Source: Symbiodinium natans (lineage: Eukaryota > Sar > Dinophyceae > Suessiales > Symbiodiniaceae). Taken from it: DNA of 47,141 nucleotides. Below are positions 8,356 through 16,903 of the stretch, in pieces. The translations under genes were made by a program, and so were the position numbers. The stretch covers positions 1 through 47,141 of the forward strand of contig CAJNDS010000970.1 in assembly GCA_905221605.1 (NCBI GenBank), given 5' to 3'. Numbering within the stretch: position 1 is the stretch's first letter; the number at the start of each line of letters is the position of its first letter. The notes beneath the pieces were generated by a model, which saw only the letters and a program-made list of their open reading frames with translations, was not told the origin of the DNA and searched no databases.

Positions 8356-8367
8356 TGGTAGCGGAGC
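8356..8367 (+). promoter_or_regulatory. Primer binding site of copia II
   Basis: TGGTAGCGGAGC, starting with the TGG expected opposite a tRNA CCA end. The identical 12 bases follow the 5' LTR of copia III exactly (28896-28907). It resembles the initiator-Met tRNA primer site common in copia elements. It lies just before the gag ATG region and fixes the end of the 5' LTR to about 8352. Confidence 0.75.
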
Positions 8368-8380
8368 TTCGTGCTCCAGC

Positions 8381-11300
8381 ATGGACACTGGTGAAGAACG
8401 TGTGCCTGGACGAGACCGTTCTCCGAGAGGCCGCAGTGCAAGCAGCCTAAGTTCCACAGGGCTTTCTGATGCAAGGTCACCAAGTGCCCGTGGGAGAAGA
8501 GAACGTGGAAGGTCTTTGCCAGCGCGACCAGCTTCAGTTCCACGCGGAGTAGACCCAAGGCAGTGGACAGCTACGACTGGAGCAGGCCATCAGCCACCAG
8601 TCGGGGCTGTGCCCTCGTTTGGACCTCAGTTCTACCAGATGGGAACACCCCCTCAGACAGCACCACAAGAACCCCTTCAAGTTCCGAATATGCAGTTGCC
8701 CGTTGCACCTGGAGTAGCTCAACAGATGGAGTTCACGAGAGCAATGCTGCAAGCGCAGGACGAGCAGATCCGACAGCAGGCAGCTCAACTTCAACAGATG
8801 AGTGCCATGCTTACGCAAGCATTGCAGCTTGCAAGTGCGAATGCTGCCAATGCGCATATTGCAGCAGCTGCAGCTTCATCGTCGACGAGTCCTACACCTG
8901 GAGGAGACCCCTCAGCAGCACCTGCGAATGCATCGACTCCTGTGGACATGGAAGTAGACTCTGGTGTACGAAACAAGAGAGCAGAGGGTTACATTCCACA
9001 GTTGCCTCAGCTGAACTATGCGTCTATGACGAGCAGACATGCTGAAATCCGAGTTTGGACAGCCTACAGAGACGAACTTACGAGTTGGCTTTGTTTGCTC
9101 GACGACCGCTACGCTACGGAATTGCAAGAAGCGATCAGTAGCAATGTGGAAGTCTTGCAAGTGAGGCTTGAAGCCGGGAAAGCAGCCCGGTCAACCAAAC
9201 TTTGGTTTTTGCTTCGTCAGTCCATGAGCAAGTTCCAACGTGGGCAAGATTTGGTGCATCTCATCGAGGTGAAACAAATGGGAGCAAGTGCCGGATACGA
9301 ACTCTGGCGCTCGTTGAACAACGAATTGTCAGTTCGCTCCAGAGTGGAGGGACAGGCCCTCCGCGAACAGGCGTTAGGCCTGGTGCCACCAAAGCATCTC
9401 AAGCGACCACTTGATGTCGCCAGGTGGTACACCACCGAGCTTCTCAAGTTCGAGGCGCAGGTGAAGCATCGCTTCCCGGAGTTGCTCATCGGAGAACAAG
9501 AGGGAGTCCTGTGCCTGATGAAGCACTTGGATTCTGAGACCAAGAGATATCTGCTCCTCCATCACTCAACAAAGAGCATGGGTGAGCTGATGACTGGTTT
9601 GCAGTTTTACGACGAGCAACTTCGTGTGATGGACTTCCAGAGAGAAGGAGCATCCGGGTATGCGAATGCCTTCAAGGGTGGCAAGGGCGGAAAGGGCGAC
9701 AGAGACAAGAGCAACAAAGGCTCCAAGGGCAACAAGGGCAACAAAGGCGAGAAAGGAGAAAAGGGACTGAAGGGTGGCAAAGCGAAAGGAAAGGATAAGA
9801 AAGGTGACCAAGGCGGAAAAGGAGACAGAGCTCGGAGCAAGAGCAGAGAAGCGAAGAAGACAGATGTCTGCCGGAACTGCGGGAAGACTGGACACTGGGC
9901 ACGCGACTGCTGGGCACCTCCGAAGGACAAAGCCGCAGCGGCGACGAGCCAGGTCGTTACGACGCAGCCAGAGGCACCATCGTCTTCATCGTCTACATCG
10001 GCGAAAGCAGCAGCGCAGCCCACAACCAAAGGCAGTGGAAAAGCACAGTCATCAATCAAGACGTTTCTGGAAGGATATCACTTCGGTATGATGCTCACGA
10101 ACCAGGTGGTTAGTTTTCCTTCAGATGATCGCGTTTACTGGTTGATTGACTCTGGTAGTTCGTTCCACATCATCACGAGAGAGACGCTTGAGAGCAACCA
10201 CGTGAAGATCCTGAGTTGGTTAGAAGGACGCCCTAAGTCATATGCGGAGACTGCGACTGGAGATTCCGTTGAAATTGGCGGATCAACACATGTTTTAGTG
10301 GAAGTTTGCTTTGAAACCACCACCCCAGCATCATCGAAGAGCAGTTCTGAGCATGAGGGTGACGCTGTGTACATGTGTAGGGCTAGGTTTGAAGCCGTCA
10401 TTTCCGATCAGATCAAGCACAATTTGCTGAACATCAACTTGCTTTGTCAGAATGGAGGTTGGGAGCCAGCGATGTGCGACCAGCAGGGCGTAATTACCGT
10501 CCGAAAGCACGGCGTAACGCTGAGACCAACCATGTTTGCTTCAGTTAGTTGGCTTGCGTCAGTTCGGAATGACCATCCTTTAGCGCTGAAACCGCAGGAT
10601 TTGATCGCCAAAACGGAACAGTTTCGTCGAAGTCGGTCTCGCAAGTCGTCTTCGAGTCGTGATTTTCATCGTTCGACTTCGAATCGAGGTCATCGCAGCT
10701 CTGCGAGAGTGTGTGTTGAGCCCGAAAACCCCGAATTGCTGGATGTTTCATGTCTTGATGAGGTAGTTGATTGCGAGTTTCAGACGAGCCACGAACATGT
10801 TGACCTGGACCAAGGCGAAGCTAAGGACAGACTAAGGACAGTCGGTGACGTTTCCGGCTCTGCGAGGGATCAACTTCAATTTTTCAGTCATGTGGATACG
10901 CCAGTTGTTCGTGAGCTTGATAGGGATGAGCGCTTGATTTTTAGTGAAGACAACAGCGTTATCTCACACAAGCAACAGGACAACAGCACCACACCAGCAG
11001 TCGAGTGGCTTGTATTCGAAAATGACAGCAGCGTTATCTCACACAAGCAACAGGACAACAGCACCACACCAGCAGTCGAGCGGCTTGTTTTTGAAAATGA
11101 CAGCAGCGTTATCTCACACAAGCAACAGGACAACAGTACCACACCAGCAGTTGAGCGTCCTGTGCATGAGCATGGTAGAGAAACAGTTGTCTGTCGTGCT
11201 TGCTTGGAGGATTTCCCTGATGAGGTTGAGACTGGCAGCTTGGATTGCTCAAAGAGGCGAAGTTTTCCTAGAGCAGGACAGATAGGAGACCGCCGCTATG

Positions 11301-12502
11301 GATCCGAGTGCCACGATGCAACGGAGCATTCAACAGTTGGAAGGCATGCGCCAGGGGGCGAGACGCAGGAGACTGATATTGTTGGAAGCCCACGCCGCGC
11401 AGCACGGCATAGAGCTGCCACAGACGCTCCGAGAGGAGCTCCAGGCGTCGTATGCCGAGGCGGAGTCCACTGGAGGGGACGAGATGGATCTGGACCTGGA
11501 TTCGGCAAGGCTGGACCCTTCGACCTCATCTCCTTCGGTAGAGTACGTCATGGAAGAGACGGAAGCGGCGGAAGCACCGTCGTCCCACACCGGGGTGAGG
11601 GAATTCCAAGCGGATCCTTCGATGTCAGAGGCTCCAGCCAAGAGACCCGCTATGGTGCAGATGAAGCCGACGCCGAAGATCAAATCCAAGGAGAAAACCA
11701 TGGCCGTGAGACCGGTGCGGAATTTGCTGCCGGACCATGTGGATCAATCGACCATGGGAGTCGATCCTCGGGAGCCCTCCGGCCCCACGCCGGCATCGTC
11801 AGCGCCAGCACGGAGAGGAAAACGGCGCTGGGCGTCGGCAGGCTGGACGACGTGGGTTGCTCGTCGGTTCGGAGGAGCTTGGACGGCACAAGCTTCGGGA
11901 GCCAGCGACTCACCGGATACGCCGGTGACGCTGTTTTGTCTCCTGTGCCAGAAATATGTCACCGAAGCCCACTTGATGAGCGAGCCACACGAAGCCAACA
12001 TGCAGGGCTTCACGCAGACCATCTCCAAGGAGGGCCTCCACGTGACGCAGAACCCGGTGGATTGGACCACATGGGAGCAAGCGCTTGCCGAGCCAGAGCA
12101 GCTGGAAATTGGAGTAACGGAGGGCAAGGCTCGGTCAGTGGTTACGCTGGGACCGACCGGCATTTCGGGCGAGCTTCCTCAGCCGAACCCGAAGGAAACG
12201 ACCGCGGCAGCACCGGCGAGCTCAGGGACAGGACCATCGGCAATGGTGGTGGAGGTAGACGAATCCGACGAGGATTGGGGAGAATGGAGGCCAACCACAG
12301 GGGTTCCAGCTCCAACGACCCCAGCACATCCGAAGGATCCCCCTATCTCCATGATGCAGCCGCCGGGAGAACCGGTCGGCCCGACGGCAGTGTACACGGA
12401 GCACCGCCGGGGCCCCGAGCTCTGGCATGCAAAGAACACCTCCCTGGCGGGAATCACTTTCCAACCTGGGCTTTCATGGTCCGTATCTGCAGCTGCATCT
12501 GA
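8381..12502 (+). CDS. gag: Gag-protease polyprotein of copia II
   Basis: The ATG at 8381 lies 14 bp after the PBS. N-terminus Arg/Ser-rich, then Gln-rich (QQAAQLQQM), a capsid-like region (about 8980-9640) matching copia I Gag, a Gly/Lys-rich stretch (9670-9840), zinc knuckle C-x2-C-x4-H-x4-C (about 9869-9910), and protease motif WLIDSGSSFH near 10140. After the protease comes a Ser/Arg-rich part and a three-copy 25-residue repeat (10949-11160), then VCRACLEDFPDE near 11190. The believable protein ends near 11290. The rest of the frame to 12502 overlaps the accessory ORF and reads as Gly/Arg-rich shadow, though it stays stop-free for 1.2 kb. Gag and protease are expected to assemble the particle and cut the polyprotein. 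Confidence 0.88.
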   Translation: MDTGEERVPGRDRSPRGRSASSLSSTGLSDARSPSARGRRERGRSLPARPASVPRGVDPRQWTATTGAGHQPPVGAVPSFGPQFYQMGTPPQTAPQEPLQVPNMQLPVAPGVAQQMEFTRAMLQAQDEQIRQQAAQLQQMSAMLTQALQLASANAANAHIAAAAASSSTSPTPGGDPSAAPANASTPVDMEVDSGVRNKRAEGYIPQLPQLNYASMTSRHAEIRVWTAYRDELTSWLCLLDDRYATELQEAISSNVEVLQVRLEAGKAARSTKLWFLLRQSMSKFQRGQDLVHLIEVKQMGASAGYELWRSLNNELSVRSRVEGQALREQALGLVPPKHLKRPLDVARWYTTELLKFEAQVKHRFPELLIGEQEGVLCLMKHLDSETKRYLLLHHSTKSMGELMTGLQFYDEQLRVMDFQREGASGYANAFKGGKGGKGDRDKSNKGSKGNKGNKGEKGEKGLKGGKAKGKDKKGDQGGKGDRARSKSREAKKTDVCRNCGKTGHWARDCWAPPKDKAAAATSQVVTTQPEAPSSSSSTSAKAAAQPTTKGSGKAQSSIKTFLEGYHFGMMLTNQVVSFPSDDRVYWLIDSGSSFHIITRETLESNHVKILSWLEGRPKSYAETATGDSVEIGGSTHVLVEVCFETTTPASSKSSSEHEGDAVYMCRARFEAVISDQIKHNLLNINLLCQNGGWEPAMCDQQGVITVRKHGVTLRPTMFASVSWLASVRNDHPLALKPQDLIAKTEQFRRSRSRKSSSSRDFHRSTSNRGHRSSARVCVEPENPELLDVSCLDEVVDCEFQTSHEHVDLDQGEAKDRLRTVGDVSGSARDQLQFFSHVDTPVVRELDRDERLIFSEDNSVISHKQQDNSTTPAVEWLVFENDSSVISHKQQDNSTTPAVERLVFENDSSVISHKQQDNSTTPAVERPVHEHGRETVVCRACLEDFPDEVETGSLDCSKRRSFPRAGQIGDRRYGSECHDATEHSTVGRHAPGGETQETDIVGSPRRAARHRAATDAPRGAPGVVCRGGVHWRGRDGSGPGFGKAGPFDLISFGRVRHGRDGSGGSTVVPHRGEGIPSGSFDVRGSSQETRYGADEADAEDQIQGENHGRETGAEFAAGPCGSIDHGSRSSGALRPHAGIVSASTERKTALGVGRLDDVGCSSVRRSLDGTSFGSQRLTGYAGDAVLSPVPEICHRSPLDERATRSQHAGLHADHLQGGPPRDAEPGGLDHMGASACRARAAGNWSNGGQGSVSGYAGTDRHFGRASSAEPEGNDRGSTGELRDRTIGNGGGGRRIRRGLGRMEANHRGSSSNDPSTSEGSPYLHDAAAGRTGRPDGSVHGAPPGPRALACKEHLPGGNHFPTWAFMVRICSCI
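10949..11160 (+). repeat. In-frame 75-bp tandem repeat, about 2.8 copies
   Basis: Units begin at 10949, 11024 and 11099 and encode SSVISHKQQDNSTTPAVE plus a short linker. They are nearly identical and keep the frame. They lie between the protease and the accessory ORF of copia II. Confidence 0.9.
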
Positions 12503-12608
12503 GCACACCAGGCCACACCTCAGAAGGGCTACAAGCCCTCGGACCTTTGAGGGAGAGCTTCCTGCGGATGCAGGCGAAGGACCGCCAGCGACCTGTCCGG
12601 CAATGTGA
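11298..12608 (+). CDS. Accessory ORF a of copia II, with C2H2-type motif
   Basis: 436 codons from ATG 11298, in a frame different from Gag and integrase and placed between protease and integrase, as in copia I. The N-terminus is helical and basic (MRQGARRRRLILLEAH), followed by an acidic stretch (EMDLDLDSARLD), then Pro/Ala-rich and basic parts. Around 11935-12005 it has FCLLCQKYVTEAHLMSEPHE, which fits a matrin/U1-type zinc finger (C-x2-C...H-x5-H). Late acidic patch: VVEVDESDEDWGEW. The stop overlaps the start of ORF b as TGATG. I infer an RNA-binding or chromatin-related role from the finger; the family is not recognised. Confidence 0.65.
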   Translation: MDPSATMQRSIQQLEGMRQGARRRRLILLEAHAAQHGIELPQTLREELQASYAEAESTGGDEMDLDLDSARLDPSTSSPSVEYVMEETEAAEAPSSHTGVREFQADPSMSEAPAKRPAMVQMKPTPKIKSKEKTMAVRPVRNLLPDHVDQSTMGVDPREPSGPTPASSAPARRGKRRWASAGWTTWVARRFGGAWTAQASGASDSPDTPVTLFCLLCQKYVTEAHLMSEPHEANMQGFTQTISKEGLHVTQNPVDWTTWEQALAEPEQLEIGVTEGKARSVVTLGPTGISGELPQPNPKETTAAAPASSGTGPSAMVVEVDESDEDWGEWRPTTGVPAPTTPAHPKDPPISMMQPPGEPVGPTAVYTEHRRGPELWHAKNTSLAGITFQPGLSWSVSAAASEHTRPHLRRATSPRTFEGELPADAGEGPPATCPAM

Positions 12609-14013
12609 TGAGGGTGGCAGAGACAATGGAAACAGGAGCATCGGGAACAGTGGGACCGGCAGAAAGGCCATTCAGCCCAATGAGCCTTCGCATGCAGCTC
12701 GAGACAGGGATCCTCACAGGCCAAGCATACGAGGACCGGCGCAGAGCAAGATCGGAGAACATACAGGCTGCGAGGGCGGTCGCCAAGCCAAGGTTGGCGC
12801 TCCCGATCCCTCCTCCACCTCCGGTTCCGCGACCCGAGCGCACTCCCGAGACACCAATTCCGTGGAGTGGCGCACCCTCTCCTGCATTCCTGGAACTCAT
12901 CAGGCGCCGCCGAGATCGCCAAGAGCGCGATCGTTCTCGCTCCCCGTCTCCCTGAAAGGGAGTACTGAGAAGCCCAACCCAATCCTTGCAGCTTTGTCCC
13001 AAGATGAAAGAAAAGAGCCCGATACGCGACAGCCACAACAACAGTTTGAGTTAGTCACTGAAGAAGGAATTATTGGGGACAATGTGCGTAGTAAACACGC
13101 TGAGCTGCAGCACCACATGCAGGGACACGTACCATACATGTCGGACTGTGAGTTTTGCCAGCGGACTAGAGGGACCACTCCAGCACGAAAGCGTAGCGAC
13201 CTGAACCCGAGAGAGTTTCAGCTTGACCAGTGCTTCTTTCGCAAGCTTGCATTCATCGTACTGGTTCATACCATGAGCTTTGCAATTGCAGTTTGCTTTA
13301 GACCTGAGGGAGAGAGCGCAGCAACAACAGCAGAACATTTGCATCCCTGGGTCAGGCACTTTGGTGTGAAACAACCGCATTTCATGTCTGATGCAGAGGG
13401 ACTCACGAAGAACATCGCAGCGAGACTCGCTGATCTTTGTGAGGGTACTGAGGACAGCTTTGCACCCGAAAGGCATGCACCAGCAGCAGAACGAGCCATT
13501 AGGACCCTAAAAGGAATCGTAGCGACACATGAGCTTGAGTTGCGGGAACATGGCGTTGTTTTGGATGCTGAGTGTGCGGATGTTTTCGACCTTTTGTTTC
13601 AATACGCAGCACACACGCACAACAGGTTTTCAGTTTCTGTAGGGTCGACCATGACACCCATGCAGAAGATCCGCGGAGATCGCGTGCGACCGCAAGTCAC
13701 GTATCCGTTCGGTGCGGTAGCATACGCTAAGATAACGCGGGCTAGAAGACCTGACGCGGATGCCAAGTATGCTCGAGGGATCTACTTGGGACCAGTGCTT
13801 GGGAGCACAGGTCATGCCATGGAAATCCGCTTGGATAGTGGGGAGACGAAACGGGTGATCGCGCCCGGACTCAAATTGCTCTACCCGTTGCGTTTCGACG
13901 CAAATCTTCTGCCCGGTGCAAAGGCCCTAGATGGCTTCCTGCCCCCGCCTGAAGCACCGAAGACCAAAGAGCTGTTTCTTCCATATGTTCCAGGTGGAGG
14001 TCCGAGCGTTTGA
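12427..14013 (+). CDS. pol: Pol of copia II, integrase part (frame 1)
   Basis: The frame is open from before 12427 but believable protein begins near 12950, just after accessory ORF b. Integrase zinc site HAELQHHMQGHVPY...C-x2-C lies at about 13096-13160. Core residues: D in QLDQCFF (about 13220), D in MSDAEG (13386-13400) and E in APAAERAIRTLKG (about 13480-13510). The C-terminal part (VTYPFGAVAYAKI, then RGIYLGPVLGSTGH) is like copia I. The stop at 14011 lies within the linker to RT, which continues in another frame from about 13990. This is either a frameshift mutation or a programmed shift. Strand transfer of element cDNA is the expected role. Confidence 0.82.
   Translation: MQRTPPWRESLSNLGFHGPYLQLHLSTPGHTSEGLQALGPLRESFLRMQAKDRQRPVRQCDEGGRDNGNRSIGNSGTGRKAIQPNEPSHAARDRDPHRPSIRGPAQSKIGEHTGCEGGRQAKVGAPDPSSTSGSATRAHSRDTNSVEWRTLSCIPGTHQAPPRSPRARSFSLPVSLKGSTEKPNPILAALSQDERKEPDTRQPQQQFELVTEEGIIGDNVRSKHAELQHHMQGHVPYMSDCEFCQRTRGTTPARKRSDLNPREFQLDQCFFRKLAFIVLVHTMSFAIAVCFRPEGESAATTAEHLHPWVRHFGVKQPHFMSDAEGLTKNIAARLADLCEGTEDSFAPERHAPAAERAIRTLKGIVATHELELREHGVVLDAECADVFDLLFQYAAHTHNRFSVSVGSTMTPMQKIRGDRVRPQVTYPFGAVAYAKITRARRPDADAKYARGIYLGPVLGSTGHAMEIRLDSGETKRVIAPGLKLLYPLRFDANLLPGAKALDGFLPPPEAPKTKELFLPYVPGGGPSV
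12608..12955 (+). CDS. Accessory ORF b of copia II, coupled to ORF a by TGATG
   Basis: 115 codons from ATG 12608, whose A is the last base of the ORF a stop, the classic layout for termination-reinitiation. The protein has a helical, Gln/Arg-rich start, a proline run (PIPPPPPVPRPERTPETPIP) and an Arg/Ser tail (RRRRDRQERDRSRSPSP) like an RS domain. The Pro/Arg composition resembles the C-terminal part of the copia I accessory ORF, so a and b together may correspond to that single ORF. The integrase frame is open over the same bases. Confidence 0.5.
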   Translation: MRVAETMETGASGTVGPAERPFSPMSLRMQLETGILTGQAYEDRRRARSENIQAARAVAKPRLALPIPPPPPVPRPERTPETPIPWSGAPSPAFLELIRRRRDRQERDRSRSPSP

Positions 14014-16903
14014 TCCTGAGCAAGCAGGAGTCGGAGACTTGGAGATCCCGGAGATGTCAGTGCCGGATGCTGACTGGAATGTATCCGAATACCAGCCGTC
14101 CGAGGCTGAGGATGAGGATATGGGAGACGCTCTAGAGCATCCCCAGACGTTCCATGAGGGGGTCCCAGTCCGATACCTGGAGGAATTGCTCGAGAGCGCC
14201 CACTACACACCACAACCACTTTCTTGTTGTGACCACTACGACGTCGAAGCAGCATGTCACTTACTTGTTGGTCGGTCGAGCGTGGAGAAGTTCCCGTATG
14301 TTTGCTTGAACACAACAACACAACGACAGCACCACAAGCAACAGCAGTCGGTCGAGCGTGAAGCAGTTGAGTTGTTGAATCTCCAGGATCACCCATGTGT
14401 ATGTTCCTCAGTTAAAGAGAAAAGGGAAGATGAGTCCGCAGGGGCGTACATGAGAATCCAAGACAGGACTCTGTGGGTGAATCGACCTCGAGCCAGCTAC
14501 GACGACCTGGAAGGTTTCCAGCTGGACCCTGAAGAGACATGGCAAGGAATCAAGAAAGAAGTGAATGCGCTCGATAGTCTGAAAGTTGGTTATGCAAGAT
14601 CAAAGAGCGACATTGATGAATACCGCAAAGCCAACCCAAACTGTCGGACGGTCAAGTCCCGATGGGTCCTCACTCAGAAGGCCCCAGGACTAGTCCGAGC
14701 AAGGATAGTCGCTAAGGATTTTGCTCATGGCCGACCATCCGCACTCGATTTGGGGTTGAGTTCTAATACTGCGTCGGTGGAAGCCCTCAAGATCGTCCTT
14801 GCACGGGCGGCGAAGGGAAAGATGCGGGCTTACGGCCTCGACATATCCACCGCGTTTCTCTTTGCGCAGGTAGTGGAACCCACCATTATCGAGTTGCCAA
14901 GCACATTCGCACTCGAGAGCGGCGAAACCGCGTACTTGATACTAGAGAAAGCGCTCTACGGTTTGCGTTCCGCCAGCCTCAGCTGGCAGCGACATCTGAA
15001 CAGGATCGTGTCTGCCCTAGGCTTACAAGCGAGTCCGCTTGAACCGACGCTTTTCAGCGGATGGGTCAACCTTGAATCCGGATGGGAGTATATCATCATG
15101 TTAGCGTACGTGGATGATTTGCTCATTGTGTCCTCTACCGAGAAAGGGTTCGAGTACGTCCACGAAGCCCTGAGTTCAGTCTTGAAAGTCAAAGTGACAG
15201 GGAGGCTGATCGAAGATGGGCAGATGGAATTCCTCGGTCGTTTAATCCGTTGGGATGGACGACAGATCATGCTTGGGGTGAAACCTGAGTATGTGAAGTC
15301 GGTCTTTACATCCTTCGGATGGGACATATCCACCGTAAAAGCATCCTTGACGACACCCGACATCAGGAGTATGTACGATGAGGAGAGTGTTGAAGAGCCT
15401 TCAAAGGAGCTGTCCAGTGAAGCAGCTTCACGGTTCCGAAGTTGCCTAGGGAAGATAGGCTGGCTCTGTCAAACTCGCTCAGATATAACGTACTTTCACT
15501 CCATGTTGTCGCGCGGACAAAGCATGCCACGGCAAGTGCATGAAGATGCACTTCGCAAGTTCCTGCGATGGTTAGCAGCGTTTCCGCTGTTAGATCAAAT
15601 CTTCCCGCTCGGAGATGGCAAGACCAATGAGGGGGAGAATGCCAGCCTGGTAGCCTATTGCGACAGCAATTGGGGCAGCGAGATGAGCGTAGCCCGGAAG
15701 AGCACCAGTGGCGGAGTGATCTACATCGCAGTGGACGGTCTGTGGTACTGCATAAAGGGGTACAGCCGCCTGCAAAGCGTTGTCGCACTCAGCTCAGCAG
15801 AAGCAGAGTTGTTTGCCATCGCCGAGGCAGCGAAAGAGGTGGCAGGACTTGCGCAATTGACGGCGCATATCTGGGGCACCCTCCAGAAACCCCACCGCGT
15901 GTACACTGACTCTGCCTCAGCTAGGCAAATTGCCAGCATGGAGGGGCTACTCAGGCGCATGCGGCATATAGACTTGAGGTTGTGCTTTATCCAAGACCGT
16001 GTCCATAGCGGCGAGTTGGCAGTAGAGGGAGTAGCCGGAACCGAGAATGTGAGCGATCTTCTCACAAAGAATTTAAATCGCCTCCAAACAGCAAAGCATA
16101 CAGCAACCCTCGGACTAGAAGATGTGACCAGCATCGATTTCCGAGAGGTCCCGGCAGTCAGGTCTTGCTTGTTGCTGTCTGGAGTGCTAGATTCTGTACT
16201 CGGGCCAGACAACCTCGAATACGAAGCTTTCTGTCGGCTATGCGAACTCGGGACTGAATATTCAACTTTGCTGATCGAGTTTTGCACGAGTTCACGTTCG
16301 AATCTGTACCTGCAAGGAAGTGTGCACCAAGTATTTGTCCTGCCGATTACTCAAGGGGTTGACGGAACCTCGAATGACACCGTGGAGCGGGTCATGTCTG
16401 CAATGAATGTTGCGAGAGAATGGGGGATGAAGGTTGTTTTCTGGAGCAGCACTCCTTGTACCGGAGGTAGCCCGTACCAACGGCGACACGAAGATCGGCC
16501 GGGCTATCAGGACCATCTACAAGCTTTATTCACGGTGCATCGCAAGCTCTGGCGGAGCTTCTTAGTGATGGTGAACCACCCGCAAGTAGGGGTATGGGTC
16601 ATAGAATGGCCGCAGAGGTGTGCCTACTGGGGATGGGCAAGTACCCGTTCGTTTGCAGGGCAACGAACCCATTACACTGGCGAAGTGCACGGCTGTGTTT
16701 CAGGCTTGGTAGGCAGAGATGGATTACCTATCCGAAAGATTTGGAAACTGATGTCGAACGATGAACAGTTTGTGCGAACAATGTCCGAAACGTTTGCATG
16801 TACCTGCAAGGGAGATCATTCACGAAACTTTGATCTCAAAGAAACGCAGCATTATCCGCCAGCTTTCGCGGACGTCGCCCTGGAAAGCTTGCGACTGCGG
16901 TAA
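13931..16903 (+). CDS. pol: Pol of copia II: RT, RNase H and extra C-terminal domain (frame 2)
   Basis: The first believable residues (FDPEQAGVGDLEIPEM) start near 14005, where the integrase frame ends, so this is the second half of Pol after a frame change. An acidic linker is followed by RT motifs RIVAKDFAHG (near 14700), LDISTAFLFAQV (near 14838), ALYGLR, and catalytic AYVDDLLIV (near 15106). RNase H: YCDSNWGSEM near 15656 and LSSAEAELFAI near 15790. After DLLTKNL the extra domain runs to 16902. Related to copia I over the whole length. RT copies element RNA and RNase H removes it. Confidence 0.88.
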   Translation: MASCPRLKHRRPKSCFFHMFQVEVRAFDPEQAGVGDLEIPEMSVPDADWNVSEYQPSEAEDEDMGDALEHPQTFHEGVPVRYLEELLESAHYTPQPLSCCDHYDVEAACHLLVGRSSVEKFPYVCLNTTTQRQHHKQQQSVEREAVELLNLQDHPCVCSSVKEKREDESAGAYMRIQDRTLWVNRPRASYDDLEGFQLDPEETWQGIKKEVNALDSLKVGYARSKSDIDEYRKANPNCRTVKSRWVLTQKAPGLVRARIVAKDFAHGRPSALDLGLSSNTASVEALKIVLARAAKGKMRAYGLDISTAFLFAQVVEPTIIELPSTFALESGETAYLILEKALYGLRSASLSWQRHLNRIVSALGLQASPLEPTLFSGWVNLESGWEYIIMLAYVDDLLIVSSTEKGFEYVHEALSSVLKVKVTGRLIEDGQMEFLGRLIRWDGRQIMLGVKPEYVKSVFTSFGWDISTVKASLTTPDIRSMYDEESVEEPSKELSSEAASRFRSCLGKIGWLCQTRSDITYFHSMLSRGQSMPRQVHEDALRKFLRWLAAFPLLDQIFPLGDGKTNEGENASLVAYCDSNWGSEMSVARKSTSGGVIYIAVDGLWYCIKGYSRLQSVVALSSAEAELFAIAEAAKEVAGLAQLTAHIWGTLQKPHRVYTDSASARQIASMEGLLRRMRHIDLRLCFIQDRVHSGELAVEGVAGTENVSDLLTKNLNRLQTAKHTATLGLEDVTSIDFREVPAVRSCLLLSGVLDSVLGPDNLEYEAFCRLCELGTEYSTLLIEFCTSSRSNLYLQGSVHQVFVLPITQGVDGTSNDTVERVMSAMNVAREWGMKVVFWSSTPCTGGSPYQRRHEDRPGYQDHLQALFTVHRKLWRSFLVMVNHPQVGVWVIEWPQRCAYWGWASTRSFAGQRTHYTGEVHGCVSGLVGRDGLPIRKIWKLMSNDEQFVRTMSETFACTCKGDHSRNFDLKETQHYPPAFADVALESLRLR
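16265..16902 (+). other. Conserved extra C-terminal domain of copia II Pol
   Basis: Counterpart of the domain at 6565-7203. Motifs in order: LIEFCTSSRSNL, FWSSTPCTGGSPYQ, VHRKLWRSF, WVIEWPQRCAYWGW and NFDLKETQHYPP. A Cys pair with His (ACTCKGDH) precedes the last motif. Conservation of these blocks amid otherwise diverged sequence implies selection for a function. The candidate catalytic residue is the Cys of STPCTGG. Confidence 0.6.

Noticed and set aside
9670-9840. Gly/Lys-rich stretch as a collagen-like protein
   Set aside because: Low-complexity basic linker next to the zinc knuckle, seen in all three Gag proteins; no Gly-x-Pro triplet pattern.
12179-13036. 285-codon ORF on the - strand
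   Set aside because: Antisense shadow of GC-rich accessory and integrase frames; no motif and no counterpart in copia I.
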